A stretch of 64,000 nucleotides of DNA from the NCBI RefSeq assembly GCF_905475395.1, contig NC_058338.1, positions 3,597,001 through 3,661,000 on the forward strand. The letters are read 5' to 3'. Positions 13,501 to 28,500 of the stretch are shown piece after piece. A program made the translations under genes and the position numbers. The first letter of the stretch is position 1; every line of letters starts with the position of its first letter. The notes under the pieces are model-generated. The model saw only the letters and a list, made by a program, of their open reading frames with translations, did no database searches and was not told the origin of the DNA. The DNA is from Chrysoperla carnea. Lineage: Eukaryota > Arthropoda > Insecta > Neuroptera > Chrysopidae.

Positions 13501-16500
13501 TGGTTGAGGTCGCTTTAGTACGTTACTTACAAAATACATAAAATGTTATATTTGTTGGGAATTTAGCACGTGAATGCTAACCATTGGAATTTTATGTTAG
13601 TTCGTGCAGAAAGGTTATTATCAGTCACTCTATTTGTGAGAAAAACATAAATATATTTTGATAAACAGAGATAGCACTATATCTGTATATGTATATTAAT
13701 ACACAAAAAAGTTATTATTTCATTTACTTTTAATAAAAATTAAATCGAAGTACGAACATTATACGAACTCACAGTATCGTCTTTTTTTTTTTTTGTTGTG
13801 GTCTATCATGAGACGGGTCTTTAAAACCATGAAATTTGTGTATGGAATCAATTCTCGTATCTAAGCTACTGTTTATGAATAGAAGTAAAAAAAAATTATC
13901 TCAATTATTAAATCGTCGTAATATCTCGATGATTTTTTTTTATATTCTAATCTCTGTCCTCCAGAAATGTAACAAAAAAATTGTTTCTAATTTTTGTAAT
14001 GCGTTAAATTTGTTTGTCGTTCACCGGTTAATCAATTATTACCTAATATTTTTATATTAATAAAATAAAAGGATTTTTATAAGAATTGGTTCTCATACTT
14101 GAAAAAATAAAGTAGGAGGTGCCGCGCGTTTATCTCTTCATTTCTTTAGACCGAACTAATTTTGTTTTGAATAAAAACGTAGCCTTGAGTGTTACAGATC
14201 GGTGTTAAACGTCATTTTACACATTGACAACTCTAATATCATCCATTGTCTAATGGAAAGCTGGTCTGAAGGCCATCGAGGAAGCTGGGAATCTTACTTT
14301 AAACCAAGAAGTCGAAAGTTCGATTACCGGTAGATCTGTTTTTTTTTCCGCTTATTTGAAGTAAAACTTAATAGTTTTCTCTAACGAATTATGATGAATG
14401 CACTTCTGTCAGTAAAACGTATTATTTTCAATATCTAAATGAGTGAAAGTGTTTCGTTAAATTAATTAATTAATTTACTAATTACACACTTAATGAATAT
14501 TTGATTAAAAAGTAAATTTCATTAAAACATTATTTTAATCATTTCTAATTGTTTTTAATTTTTAATCATTTTTCAAAAATTATTATCATTTTTGTATTAT
14601 TAAAAACAATTTGGGTAATCTCCTCATTTAAATAGATAAAATAGGTAAAGATACTCATTTCAGTAGTTTCGGGACTTTCGACTTAATCGACAATCCTTAA
14701 CCAAGTATGCACTCAAGAAGAATCCAGTACCATTTTTTATGACGTATTAATTTCATAATTTAACAATAATTATTACGTTATTGAAATCATCTTTTGTTTT
14801 AAATATAAAAACATGTTTTTTCGTGACAATAATTTGTATTTGATTGAATAAAATTGATAAATAATAATTAATAATAATAATAATAAATTCTGATATAATT
14901 TAGTAATACGCTCTCGTAGAGGTTCTCGTAGAAGTGTAATCAATCAGTAGTTTCACGATTTTTCACATTAATTTTCACGATTTTATTATTATTACTTAAT
15001 TATTTTAATCTAAATTCGTGATAATTTTTTTTTAAAGGTAAAGATTTAAAACTAAAATGGACTAAATTATTAAAAGGTGTTTTTTTTTAATAAATATTGT
15101 TTGATTATGTAAGAATTGTTTATGGTGTAATAATATCTATGTTTACAAAATTTATTTTTCAAATATTTAAATTAGTAAATTAGTTTATCAAATTAGGCAT
15201 TTAAATGGATTTGAAATTGAATTTAAAAATAATAAATAAATTATCATACAAACAAATTCAACCGTAAAATTGATCGGAACATTTTTATAAAAATATTTTT
15301 TTAAACGTTAAACGTTAAATTTAATTAATTATTCGTTTTTTTTTTTGTGGATTCTTTTCTTCTGTTGAATAAAAGTACTGAATGCCTTCTTTATTTTGAA
15401 TGTTTAAAGTATAAGCCCCGAACTTGTAAGTTTGAACCGCTATGTGTGAGTGCCTGTCTGTCTGTGGCATTTGGAAATATGGAAATGAATGATCAAATAA
15501 ACGTGGCTCAATTCATTTCGAAAAGTGAAATGGTAAAATAATTAACTAATTCAAAACAATAATTCAAAAGAACAAAGTCAACTCAAATATTTCAATTTCA
15601 ATTAAAATATTTCCAAAAATTTGTCCCGAAAAATGATAGCTCTCTAAGTATCCTTTTCATCTCATCTGATGTTCTTGACCATCACTTTGATATTGATTTA
15701 AGATGGAGTGTTATAAGTTTAAAGTGTTTATCTGTGCGTCTGTGTGTTTCTTAGTGACATCGTAGCCCCAAAACGGTCGAACTGACTTGATTAAGAATAT
15801 TTTATAGCCAAGTTTCCAAAAATCGGTTTACAAGGAATAAATCGCATTTGTCGGGGGTTTTTTAAATTTCAAACGCAAGTTCATTTTGGTGTCACAATAA
15901 ACCGTTATATAAACAAGAAAAACGTATTTTGTCTTAAAACAATCCAACAGATTAATTACAAACTCTTCTCAGAGTTACAAAATGATAAATTTAATTGAGT
16001 CAAAAATCTTTTTTTTATTTTTGTGGAAGAGATTAATGTCTTTGTAGATTAACATCATTTATCCAATTATTTTCATGCTTTCTCTGTACCTACACTCTTG
16101 AATATAATAAAAAAAAATTATAATTTTTAATTATTTTTATATAATAATTATCCAAAAAAAATTATGACACATCAAAATAAAATGTCATCGTTTTGGTTAT
16201 GTTTTTTTTTTTGGGCAATAAAAATGATTTAAGAAAAATGAATGTTAAAATAAAAGTTAGTTAGAGAGTCAAAGTGATCTCTTGATTTTTATTTTTGTTG
16301 AAATTGTAATTAATATTCCTGTCATGGTGAATAGTGAATCGGTGAGAATATGTTTAATACTATGTATAAAATTATTGTCCCCACTGTTTTAAATATGTAA
16401 GTGAGTTGAGTATATTGGCTACGACATGACAGCCAACGACCACGGCCACGACCTTCCTGGTATACATTCTTATAATCTCTACGTAATCATTTTTTATGTT

Positions 16501-19500
16501 TAGTCAAGTTCGAGGTGGTATTTTATGCGACATATCTACGAATTTATGTAATAAACTTTATGAATCAATAATGTTAAGTGATTTTTGGATATCTTTCTCA
16601 CACGAGGGAGATTGTACAGTTGAAATATTTTGGTATAGAACACTTTCAACTATTTGTAGATACTTTTGCTATAACTATTGCTTGCTAGAAAAATAATTAG
16701 AATTCTCTTTTTTAAATTTTGTAAATTACATGGAGTTAAAAAAAACCTTAGTAACATTGGCATTATAGCAAACGTTGATGTATATTTGTCTATACAATTA
16801 TTTTAACATGGGTTTTCCATTTAGAAACTTGAATTTAACCTCTTTAGGGTATGAATTTCCAAAAATCACTTCTGAGTGCACACTTACATCATTTAAGGAA
16901 CCTGTGTACAAAATTTTATGCTTCTAGACTCGGCGGTTTCTGTTTCGGCTTGAGGTTGATCGATTAGTCAGTTATACATAGATAAATTATATAAAACAAG
17001 TGAAAACGAACAATTGAGAATCGATTTAATTGAATTATTTGTTGAAATACCATGTAAAGACACTGTTGATTACGCAATCGTTTGTTTTCTTACGCCATAT
17101 AAGTATAGAAAGATGCATACATACATGTCACACACACTTAAATGATATTCCACGGGTAAACAGTGATGTTTACGAAAAATGTTTCAAACAAAAGTTGTTT
17201 ATTTTTTTATAAGGAACATTTTTTTTGGTTAAACTTCTCTTCTATCTCTAACGGTTTACAAGATGGGTCCTACGGATTCAAGACCCAATTGACCTAAGTT
17301 GCTCATTTTAGAACTCGATCTCACTTTTTATGCTCTGAATTTCAGCTTGATATCTCTATTCGTTTTTGAGTTATCGTGTTGACAGACGGACAACCGAAAA
17401 TGGACTAATTAGGTGATTTCATGAACACCTATACCAAAATTTTGTTCGTAACGTCAATATTTTTAAGCATTACAAACTTGCGACTAAACTTAGTATACCT
17501 TGATATATTTCATATGCATGGTACAAAATATAAGTTACATAAAAACCAATAAAAGAATCGTAATACTAATACTTCATAAGTATGGGCCTAAAAATCGTAC
17601 TTTAAAATGAATTATTTTATTTTTGAATCGTGTAGTTGGTATTGAATCCTATCTAAAATATTCCGTCAAGTGTTTAAAAAAATCTTTTAACACTTAACTG
17701 GAGGTCTTATTTTTTGAATAATATTTTGATACGATTTATTTATTTTTTATTATAAATAGCACGCTTTTCAATACCTGATTCCTTCTATCAAAATATAACA
17801 ATACCTACCATAAATTTTTATATCAAAAAAACATTTTTTTATTTTTTTAAATAAATTGTAAAGAAATTTTGTTATAATTGCAATTCGTTCTAGTTATCCA
17901 CATGTTATTATTCGGTTTTATATTGTCGGTTTTTCAAATCAACGCACACACACATATAAAATCAAAATATAAAAAAATATGTTTTTTATAAAAATAAAAA
18001 CAAAAAATATTGTTATATAGAGAAGATACTTCTTATATAATAAATATCATGATAAAAAAAAATATTCAATTTGATATGTTTTTTGGTAGAACCGAAACTA
18101 ATTATATAATTTATCTTTAACTGATTAGGTACATACTTATTACGGTTTAAAATATCTTCGTTTTTTTTGTTTATTATTAAGAATTTCTGATTCATCATCG
18201 AAATTATATTTGAAATTGTTTCAAAGAGATGGAGTTTTATTCTAAATCGTGTACTATTTACCCATAACTCTTGTCCATAAGTTTCATTTCATTTAAAGAC
18301 GTTGCTCACGTTCTACCGAAATAAGTGAGCCCATGAAAATAATTGAAACTTTCGTATGAAATATTTAGGGTGGATTCTGTTAGTAGGAGTAAAATTTTTC
18401 GATATATACTTCGATATAAATGACTTTTAGGAGAAAACTTATTTTCTTAACACAAACCCCATTCATTCCATCGCTTTAAAATGTATTTTGGAAAATGAAT
18501 TCTGTTTGTTAGAATTTTTAACCCCCCGACTAAAAAAAGAGGTGTTCGAAGTTTGACCGCTATATGTCTCTGTCTGTCTGTGGCATCGTAGCGCCTAAAC
18601 GGATGATTCGATTTTACTTTTTTTAGTTTCGTTTGACACGTAATTTAATGGAGAGTGTTCTTATTAATATTTCAAGGGCGATTTTAGGGTTCCGTACCAG
18701 AAAAAACCAAAAAAAATTGCCGATGATCTTCAAAATTGATTCAATTGGGAAAGTGCTTTAAGGAAAAAGGTAATTTTGTAGAGAGCTTTCTTAGAAGTGT
18801 TTCAAATACGAGTTTAGGGTTCCGTATACAAAAAATTTGTCGGGGATTTTACATTCAAAAACTTTTTTTTCAATTCGCTGTTCAAAACTTCATGCAGACA
18901 TCAACTTTGACATCGTCTCTGCTTCAAATCATAACTAAACTCCATGAACTGCCTTCGTAGAATATTTTCAAACATAAACCTTACTACTATACATTCATAA
19001 TACTTACCATGATGATTCCATGTTCTGTTTCACTTATGTATTATATAATATCGTCACTTTTTTTAAAACCCTGGGAACTTGTTGTACCTATAAATAAATT
19101 AAAAATAATAATTGATTTTTAAAAAAATTTTCAATAATTTATTATATTTCCAAAATTCAATGGTATTTGTGATAATAATCACACTAACAAATAATGTGTA
19201 AAAATTTGTAAAAAAAACAACACATTGATTGAACTTCATTTAAAATTCATAACACGTGTATTGTTTGTTATTTTATGAGTATGTCAAAAATATCAGTCAA
19301 TAATAAAACACATTTTGGTGTCCATGTCCATTGATGTGACCATTGACGACTTGACGAGACCATTCACATCCATCGCATTGCTTGTTGCAAAGCTATAATA
19401 ATAATAATAATAGTCACTATCAATCAATAGAGGTAGTTGTAGCCGTCAGTCCTCAGTCCTCAGTCGCAGCTCAGTCGGGTCAATTAACTTTTACTAAGAA

Positions 19501-22500
19501 TTTTGTCGAAAACACAGTATATTTTAAAATATTTGTGTCTATATAATTTATTTTTATTGAATTTATAATTATTTATTATTAAAAATCACATTAATTTATT
19601 GCAAAATTATTGCATTCATGATTTTGTGTTTAATCTTGTACATTCTAGATGTGCAGATGTAAGGCTAGCCTTCGGATATGATGCAGATGTTTGTACTTTT
19701 ATGGAATCATTTTAAACTCGACTGTCTTATTCCTTAATCAGTGGCGGATCTACGAAGGAGGAGTTCGGGTTCAACTCCTTCTCGTACGGATTATTAATAT
19801 GTCATTTTATAAAGTTAACCTAAGGATACTGGATTCGCCAGTGTCCTTAATCAAACTCAAAATCGTTGAAAATTTGTTTCCAACTAAAAATAAATAAATT
19901 TTCTCGATAATAAATGAAAATACTGGTTAATGACTAGTATTTATGAGAAAGTAAAAACATGAATGTTGATAATATAAGAATAATGATATAAATTTTTTAT
20001 TGATTTTATTAAATACCTTTCAATATAATATGAAACAAATTTAATTACTAGTTATGTTATGCCTGATTGATTCTAATTAGTTCAGATTAACTTTTCATTT
20101 TTAATGTTTAATTAAGAGTGCCATCATCAGTAATACAACTTTATATTATTACTTATTACCTATCAACCATATTACCATTACCAACTGAAATGTTTTAATT
20201 AATATAACTTATAATTATTATATTTATTAATATTATGCTTTTGGTAGTAATTAGTACATGTATATGTTTTTCTTTACAAAGTAGCTGTAGGATTAATTAC
20301 GGGTTATTATTTATGTGAATTTTTATCTTCGTAAAAAGATTTTAATGAAATGATTACTGTAAAATTAAGTTCGAGGCGAATTATTTTTTGGGAAAATATA
20401 TTTCTTTAAAGTAATAGTTTAATAGATATCGATTAAGATTTTTCAAGAGATAATAGCACCATAGCTGGATTTTTTCTTTGTGTTTGCTTTATTTCTAATC
20501 TATATGCGATTGGGCCAACTACATGAAGATTGTTCCTACTAATTTACAGAAAGTTTAAAATAAACTTATTGATCATTTTTATAAGTTGTAGGACACTAAA
20601 ATCAATAGCAATCAATATATCGCTGGTTCAAATCCGACTCGAAGAAATCTTCTTTTTTTTTAAATGTAATTGTGAAAATCACATCAGTATTTTCTTATAA
20701 TATTTATAAGTGGTAGAGCCAATCAAAAAAAACTATGTTGCATTTCAAAACAACAATATTTTAAATTTGTTAGACAGTATATTACTTTCATACAAACAAC
20801 TTATGCGTTTGTGTCAACTTCACCACTCAACCCCGTACGGTAGTTGTATCACATTCGTGGCACCATTCGCCATATATGATCTCGCGATGAGGTTGAGACA
20901 ACCTCATATCGGTTTTTATTGTACTAAATTGTCTGCTGTTTAAAAAAAACATTTCATAAAATTATCTAATAGTAAAAAATAAATAAATTCCACCTGTTTT
21001 ACTGCAAAACATATTTTATTTGCAAACAATCTGATTAAATTAACTACTGGTCATTGTGTCTATGTGGTAACTATAATACATATGCTTATAAACAAAATAA
21101 TATGATCGCATGTCATAAATATAAACACAAAAACAAACTCAGACACACGTTTTAAAATGTTTACTACCCTTAAGGGTTCTTAGACAAGATCTAGTAATAA
21201 TTACTATAACCATTTTATAATAATAATAATGTCAGGTAGATTATAAGTACTTCTCTAACGGCTTCTAAATTGACTTCTGTTTTATATTTATATGTATAAC
21301 TGTTCTATTTTACACACGTGCCAAAATATAGGCTAAACAAATAAGTTTCGTAGAAATCAATCGCCAATTATTGCAATTTTATTTGTGGTTTTTTAAATTT
21401 GTATTATACATGTAATAGACACGCTAAAAAAAACTAACTGCACTTGTGTGAGGTCTGTCAAATTTGACATGAAAATAGTTTTACAACTAAATTTCGTCTA
21501 GACTAGACCACAATGTTTCTATTTTAACCAAGATTTTAACTTATCCAGTGGTTTCAACTTGCATAATATGGAAATAAACTGATTTGCTTGCACAAAATTT
21601 ATTTCTAGAACAAAAAATCTCTTTCGAGATCCTCTGCCTGTCTTTTTTTTGTTATAAATATCTTGAATAGGATATAAAAATAAATACAATATTTATAACA
21701 ATAATATTGAGACTAGATCGTGAGATTGTCAGTTACAATGGCATCTTCTGGCGCGTCACGATTTACTCTTTAGCTGCTGTCGTCATTTTCAATCTAAACC
21801 AATCGTTTACCTGTTTCTTGCTTCAATGAATATATTTTATATCTAAAGAAGTGTATTTTATTATACATACTTAATACTTAATATTATTACGAACAATTTT
21901 TTTAATACCATGTGATTCGTTTTTAATTAACAAAAAAAAAACTTGTCTATTTTCACAAATTAGCAAATTTTTTTACGAATAATTCGATAACCTTATTAAT
22001 TAAAGACATAATTTTTATGTAAAGAAAGTTACAGTACGCGTATTCCTTAAAAAAAGAAAGAATCCTTTCAAAACGAGATCTACTCGGCTGGATTTTATCG
22101 TTAGCCTTTTTCTTAAAACTGTCTACAAGTCGCCCTATTAGCTCAGTTGGTTAAGGTGTAACCAATTTCGTCCGAGGTATGCTTAGGGTAGCGGGTTTGA
22201 TTCCCGCCGTTGCAACAAAATTATTTTAATTAAGAGATGTGATTGGCTACGCTCTGCTACCATAATAAAGTGGTACAATTTAAGTTAAAATCACTCGGTA
22301 TATCGATATACAATTTTTTTCCATGTTATACATATAAGATATCTTACCCATAAAACTACAATACAACATATATACGTTTAGTTAAATACTTGTTAGTTTA
22401 TTGATCGATCGATTAAACCATAATCATCAATCGATCGATAATTTAATATTTATGAATATTCATGAAATAATAAAAACTATATATGTTGTTATATATATTA

Positions 22501-25500
22501 AAAATAAAAAATATTATTGAACTACTAATAAAAGTATAAAACCGATATTAAATAACTATATTTTAACATCCATATATAAATATTATTTATATATGGGAGA
22601 TTATTCTACCTTGCAAAAATCTCTACGTATAACATCACTATTCTTACACAATATTTATTATACCATGTATATATATCAAGGTATACTAAATTTAGTTCCA
22701 AGTTTTTAACGCTTAAAAATATTGATAGACACTTCATTAGTCCATTTCCGGCTGTCCGTCTGTCTGTCGTTTGTCGTTTGTCCGTCTATCATCACGAGAA
22801 CTTAAAAACGAAAAGAGATATCAAGCTGAAATTTTTATTTGAAAATTTTAATATTAAATAACTATTATTATCATGAATCAATTCTATTGTTTGTGTATCT
22901 AAGGGCGCCATAATTTTAGGAAAAAGCATTAAATTTTCTGATAATCAACCTTTTCTCTGATTTCATCGGCCTACAGTAACTGTTTTATTAACTGATACAG
23001 GATGTTTTTCCAAACTTTCCCGCCTCAATAATATCTAACTTAACCTCCTCCTATTCAATTTATCTTTCAAAATACCTAAGTAAGAGTCGTCAAGGTACAA
23101 CATTATACCCTATATTAATATTTTTTTTTTTTTAATATTATTTAATAATTCTCCTGTGTGATCAATTGAAATAAAATAAAAAGTTAAATATTTTAAATAT
23201 TTTTGTCTCTCTTTTATTTTTTTTGAAAAAGAAATTTAAAAATAATTCGAATTCCATTTTATTTCTAGTTTTGTAATGTTTGTAATATGTATGTGTAATA
23301 TATGTATGTGGCTTAGGTTTGTGTATTAAGCACGCATTGAACTCACTACAATATTTTTATCTTTAAACTTTTATGAACACCTGACTTTTTTAATTTGTGT
23401 GTGTGTTTGTTTGTGTCTTAATGCATAAAATTAATTAGAGTTTATTAATAAATTTTAAAATATTTTTTGGATTAATTAAAATTAGGATTATTTAAGTTTA
23501 TTTACATGAATTTTAAAAGTTACACAATTCTATGTAAGTTATTGATTAAAATTACATTTTGAAAAAGAAAGTTTTTGATTTTTAGAAATGACTCGATACT
23601 ATAACTGTGCAGGTCGTAATGTTCAAGCTATTGCTCTTAATTTTTAAGGCAATCTTCTATTTAATTTGCAAATCGAGATGAATTTTGTATTTTTATTATG
23701 GAAGCGTTGAAAAAGAATATATTCAAAGCTTTTACACTTTTCATCCTACTTATTTCGACACACCCACTGTATATTCCATCTCTGAGACCGTGATCGCACA
23801 TCTCTCGACATAAAAAAAGTTACAGTAATTTTTTATTCGCCATAAAAGTTTGAAATTTGATATCTAATTTGTATCTAATAAAATCAATATCCTAAAAGTT
23901 TTTGCAGAAAAGATTATCTTTTAAAATTATATATTTTATGTAAAATTTATGCAAATTCGCTTTAAAAGTTTTTATATATTTTTGGTCAAAAATACAAAAT
24001 CAATTTTATTAAATTTTTTTGCTAATTACAGACAGGAATATGACAGTGTCTCTTTTTGTAGTAGGTTAAAATTCAATAAATGACGACAATAAAAAAAATT
24101 GTGAATGAAAGAAACCTTCCAGAATATTTTTTGTACTCGTTGTGGTTTTATTTTTGAAACAATAAAACGCGGCGGCGTGATCGTTATTAAAATAATGGCT
24201 ACTTAACAAAAAAAAAAAAAAAAAGAATAGTGATATGTACAAACTTCTTCAATACACACACAAGAAAGACAATATATTTTATGTAAAACACAAAACCGGA
24301 ACTCATATTACCACAAATGTGCCGCTTCAACAAATACTACGGGATGCGCATTAGGTTGTAACGCGATAATATTACATTTATTGGAAGAAAAAATGAAGCT
24401 ATTTAATTCGATAATACATTGAAAAGTAATAGATTTTAACGTTTTTTTTCTTCTTTTTTTAATTTAATTTATTGTTTCTAATTTTTTTTATTCATTGCAA
24501 TTTTTATTAATTAATTATCGATACAGGAAATTGGCGCCAAACATATTTCTCATTAAATTAAGTATTTTTAATTTTATAATAATTTGATTCTTCTTTTTTG
24601 AATTTGAAATATCTTGATAATTTCTATCTAAGTCCTTCAATTTCAATTCTCCAATGTAAACCTTTAAATATTATTATACCACGTGACAGACGTGTCAAAT
24701 TTTTATAAATAGCTGAAATTCTTGCAATTTAAACCTACTTATCTACACGAAATATCAAAAAGTAATTTCACGAATTACAGTCTTTGCGTTTTAAAAATTT
24801 TCTTGCTCAAAGAACTTCTTGTGTCTTTAAACTATCGCTGTCATCCTGGTCATTTTGAACAGGGGTCAAAATAATGTCGAAGTTCGAGAAAACAAGTCGA
24901 AAATAGCTAGTTTATGGCGTATTTAGACAGCAGTTGAATATTTTCAACACAACAGTTGAATGCAATAACTCAAATAACGAACAAAATTAAAATTGATAAT
25001 TAATCTTGTTAATAAATTAGTAATGCTAATTTACCGACATGTTTTATGTATATAAGGAAGCTTTATTTTAGAATAAAATTAATTAAAATGTTGTTTGCGT
25101 TACAGTTAACTTTATTAATAACAAACAACTTCCAAAAAAAATACAAATCAGATATCAAAAAATCAGTTATTTCGAAATTAAAATAAATTCAATTAAAAAT
25201 ATATTTAAAAAAAAAAAACATATTTTTATTTAAAATTGGTAATATTTAGGTGTTGTTTTTTAAGATAAAAATCATGTTATTTATTTTATTATAAAATAAT
25301 TAAAAAATAATGTTTTAATTAAATTCAACAAATCGAATTTTTGCTGTAGCAGATATCAATATAGTGGCTCTATGCACAATTTTTTTTAATGACTTAATTT
25401 TTAAAAATTATTAAAATATGATATTTTTTTAAATTGTGGATTTACCTATTTTTATAAATTTCGTTAATTAATATTAAGAAACGTATTTCAATTCAGCTGC

Positions 25501-28500
25501 ACTCATTTGTAATCTTGAATTAAACATTTGATGTGTATTTATTATCCATTTTATATATTATCTGATCAATAAACTTTACTTCATTGCTCTAAAAAGGATA
25601 CGTTTAAAGTTGAGACATATTCTGATTTGATTCTAGAAATGTTGAACTAAGAACTTTTTTGTGGATAAGTCCGTTTAGAATCATCTAAAATTTAACTTCA
25701 TAAAACTAAAAAAAGAATTCGCCTTTAAGTGCTTTCTGTAATAACGGATGTAATTTAAATGAATTAAAAATCAATAATTTTTATTTTTATTTTGTATAAT
25801 TTTTGATGGTCTAACCGCATTTTAGTATTTAGGAAACGGATATAATAATGTGGCAAGAAATTAACTTTTTGTGAGATGATTTTAAAGAATTGAGTTTATT
25901 CTTTTTAATTTATGTAAAATACAAATTTGAGTACAAATGGTTACATCACTTTAATTGCTAAAAAAAATAAAAATTAAATTTTGTTTAGTATCATTTAATA
26001 ATCGATTATAAATATATTTTGTAATTTTTTTACTAGTAAGTAGGTAGCGTAAGTAAGATTGCATAATGTAATTATATCTATTAATTAAATAATATGACCT
26101 TTATAGTTAGGTACTAAATTTTTTTATAACGGCCATAAATCCCTATTTTTATTCCGAATGTGATAGTACCTTTGCAATTTTCGACTCATATTCATATTTT
26201 TATGGGGTTTTTCTAAGCAGTAAGTTCATATTAAAAACTACTACTATAGTAATGACGTAAAGGTCGTAATTTTTATTCGAAACCACTAATAATATTACGG
26301 TATGACTATTGTAATTTTTTAGGCCGTATCAAGATAGAGCTAAGTTAATTATCGGAATGGAATAAATTTGATTCGTAAAGAAACTTGAAAATTTAATAAT
26401 GTTAAAATGAAACAGCAGTAATTGGTTCGTTTACTTGCTTGAGATTACAGTCAGTACAGGTTAATTTAATGTTTTTATGTATGTGATACAATTTAACAAG
26501 TACCAAAAAAAAATAATTAAATCAAGTCTTTAATTAAAATAAAAAATACAGAATATTAAAATAATTTCGTGTATTATTTTGTATGTTTACCGTAATATTT
26601 CAGATGTTCATCTTGTGATCTCTCTTGCTTTAAATGGTAGGTACACTTAGCTAAAGGTTAAAAAGTTCAATACATTTTATGTAGGTATTAAAAAAAAAAA
26701 GATTCAATTAATACAAACTGCAGTGGTTTTTTTTTTTATTATTCTTTTTTTTAAACTTGTAATACACAGTCATTAACTGCGATTTTCACGAATATAGCTA
26801 CTTGAATTCATTTTTTTGTTTTGCCAGGATTTTTTACTGGTGTCACAGATATTTTGGTCAAGCTTTGAGTTGTCACATTGAGATTTTTCGAAAGTAGAAT
26901 TCATAAAATAAACAAATTAAAAAAAAAAGTAATTCCGCGATAAGGGTAAGATTTAATTGGCTTTATATATTAAAAATCGGTGTGACAGACTTTTCTGCCA
27001 CGATAAAAGCTGTCATACCATATTTTCCTGAAATTTTTTCGGTCTCTTACAAATTAATTTCCATGAAAGGTGCAACATACTTTTAATTATTATCCTGGCA
27101 CACCTTGATCATATTGTACCTATCGTTAAATAGTATTGATTCATATACGAAATTTCGAAATCGATGTAAGTGCAGTTTTACAGACTTCCTTCCCGCTTAT
27201 ATGCATTTAGAAAAGAATAATACACAAAAATCTGTTTTTTATATCCGGAAATATCTTGTAACATAATAAATTCTTTTAACATTTGACCCAATGAAGATGA
27301 GTCTTTCCCATAAATGAGTCATAATTTTATTGGACAAATAATAAGTTTATATGAATAATAATATGTTGGGCAATAAATCATATAACTTTTTCATTAAATT
27401 TCTATTAACTTTTACTTATAACTTGTGTTTCTATAACTCTCATCTCATTGGGTAATTAAATATCTAAATATATAAATTAATAGGTAAATCTATAAAATAT
27501 TGGCTAAGTATCTAGGATTTTATGATGGACAAGCTACTTTTTTTCAGCATCAATCAACGTCTATTTTTTTTTTTGATCAAACTAATTTTGAAATGTAAAA
27601 AAAATTTATAAAAATTTAATTATGTAAATGGAAAATAAATTAACTATTTATTTACACTTTAAATTTAATATACATATCTGCATAATTAATATATTAATTT
27701 TATTAATAATTAATAATTTTTAAATGATGATTTTTTTTCCAATTGTAAAACCTGTTTCACACTTGTAATTTTTTTTGAAATTGTTGGATTATTTCATCTA
27801 TCATCTAACTGCGATTTACTTGATCTCATATCTTTTGGCGTAGATTTCACATATTTATACCATGTATATATGAAATATATACATAGTATATTAAGTTTAG
27901 TCCCAAGTTTGTAACGCTTAAAAATAATGATGCTAGGAAAAAAATTTTGTCATAGGTGTTCATTAAATCACCTAATTAGTCCATTTCCGGTTGTCCGTCC
28001 GTCTGTAGACACGATAACTCAAAAACGAAAAAAGATATCGAGCTGAAATTTTTACAGCGTATTCAGGACGTAAAAAGTGAGGTCAAGTTCGTAGTTGTTT
28101 GTTTTCACTTGTTATTAGTGCTTTTTGTTTTTAATATATTTATTTTTTCCACTTTTCAAAACTGAACTAACAAAATAATTCGCAAAATCATAAATATTTA
28201 TTCGTTAAACTGTACCGGAGACGGAAAGTAAAGGGAAATAAATAATTCTTGGGAAAAAATAATTTTGGATTTATTATCCGAGTTATAAAATTGTTATAGT
28301 TCAAATTAAAGTTTAGAATTATAAGAACAAAAACAGTTGTGATATTTTTGATTTCACAATTATTGATGTGGCGTGTGCCTCAATTTTATATAAAAAATTG
28401 TATTAAATAGAAGCAAAGAATTTATTTAAATTGTTTAATGTCTTGAAGGTAAGTAACATATTGTGTTTAGAGTTGGCTGCTGATGAAATGATGGCATCGA

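Noticed and set aside
22129..22215. A functional tRNA gene
   Set aside because: The A and B boxes are good, but the anticodon arm is degenerate. The same head heads a longer repeat on the other strand at 6084-6364, so it is a SINE.
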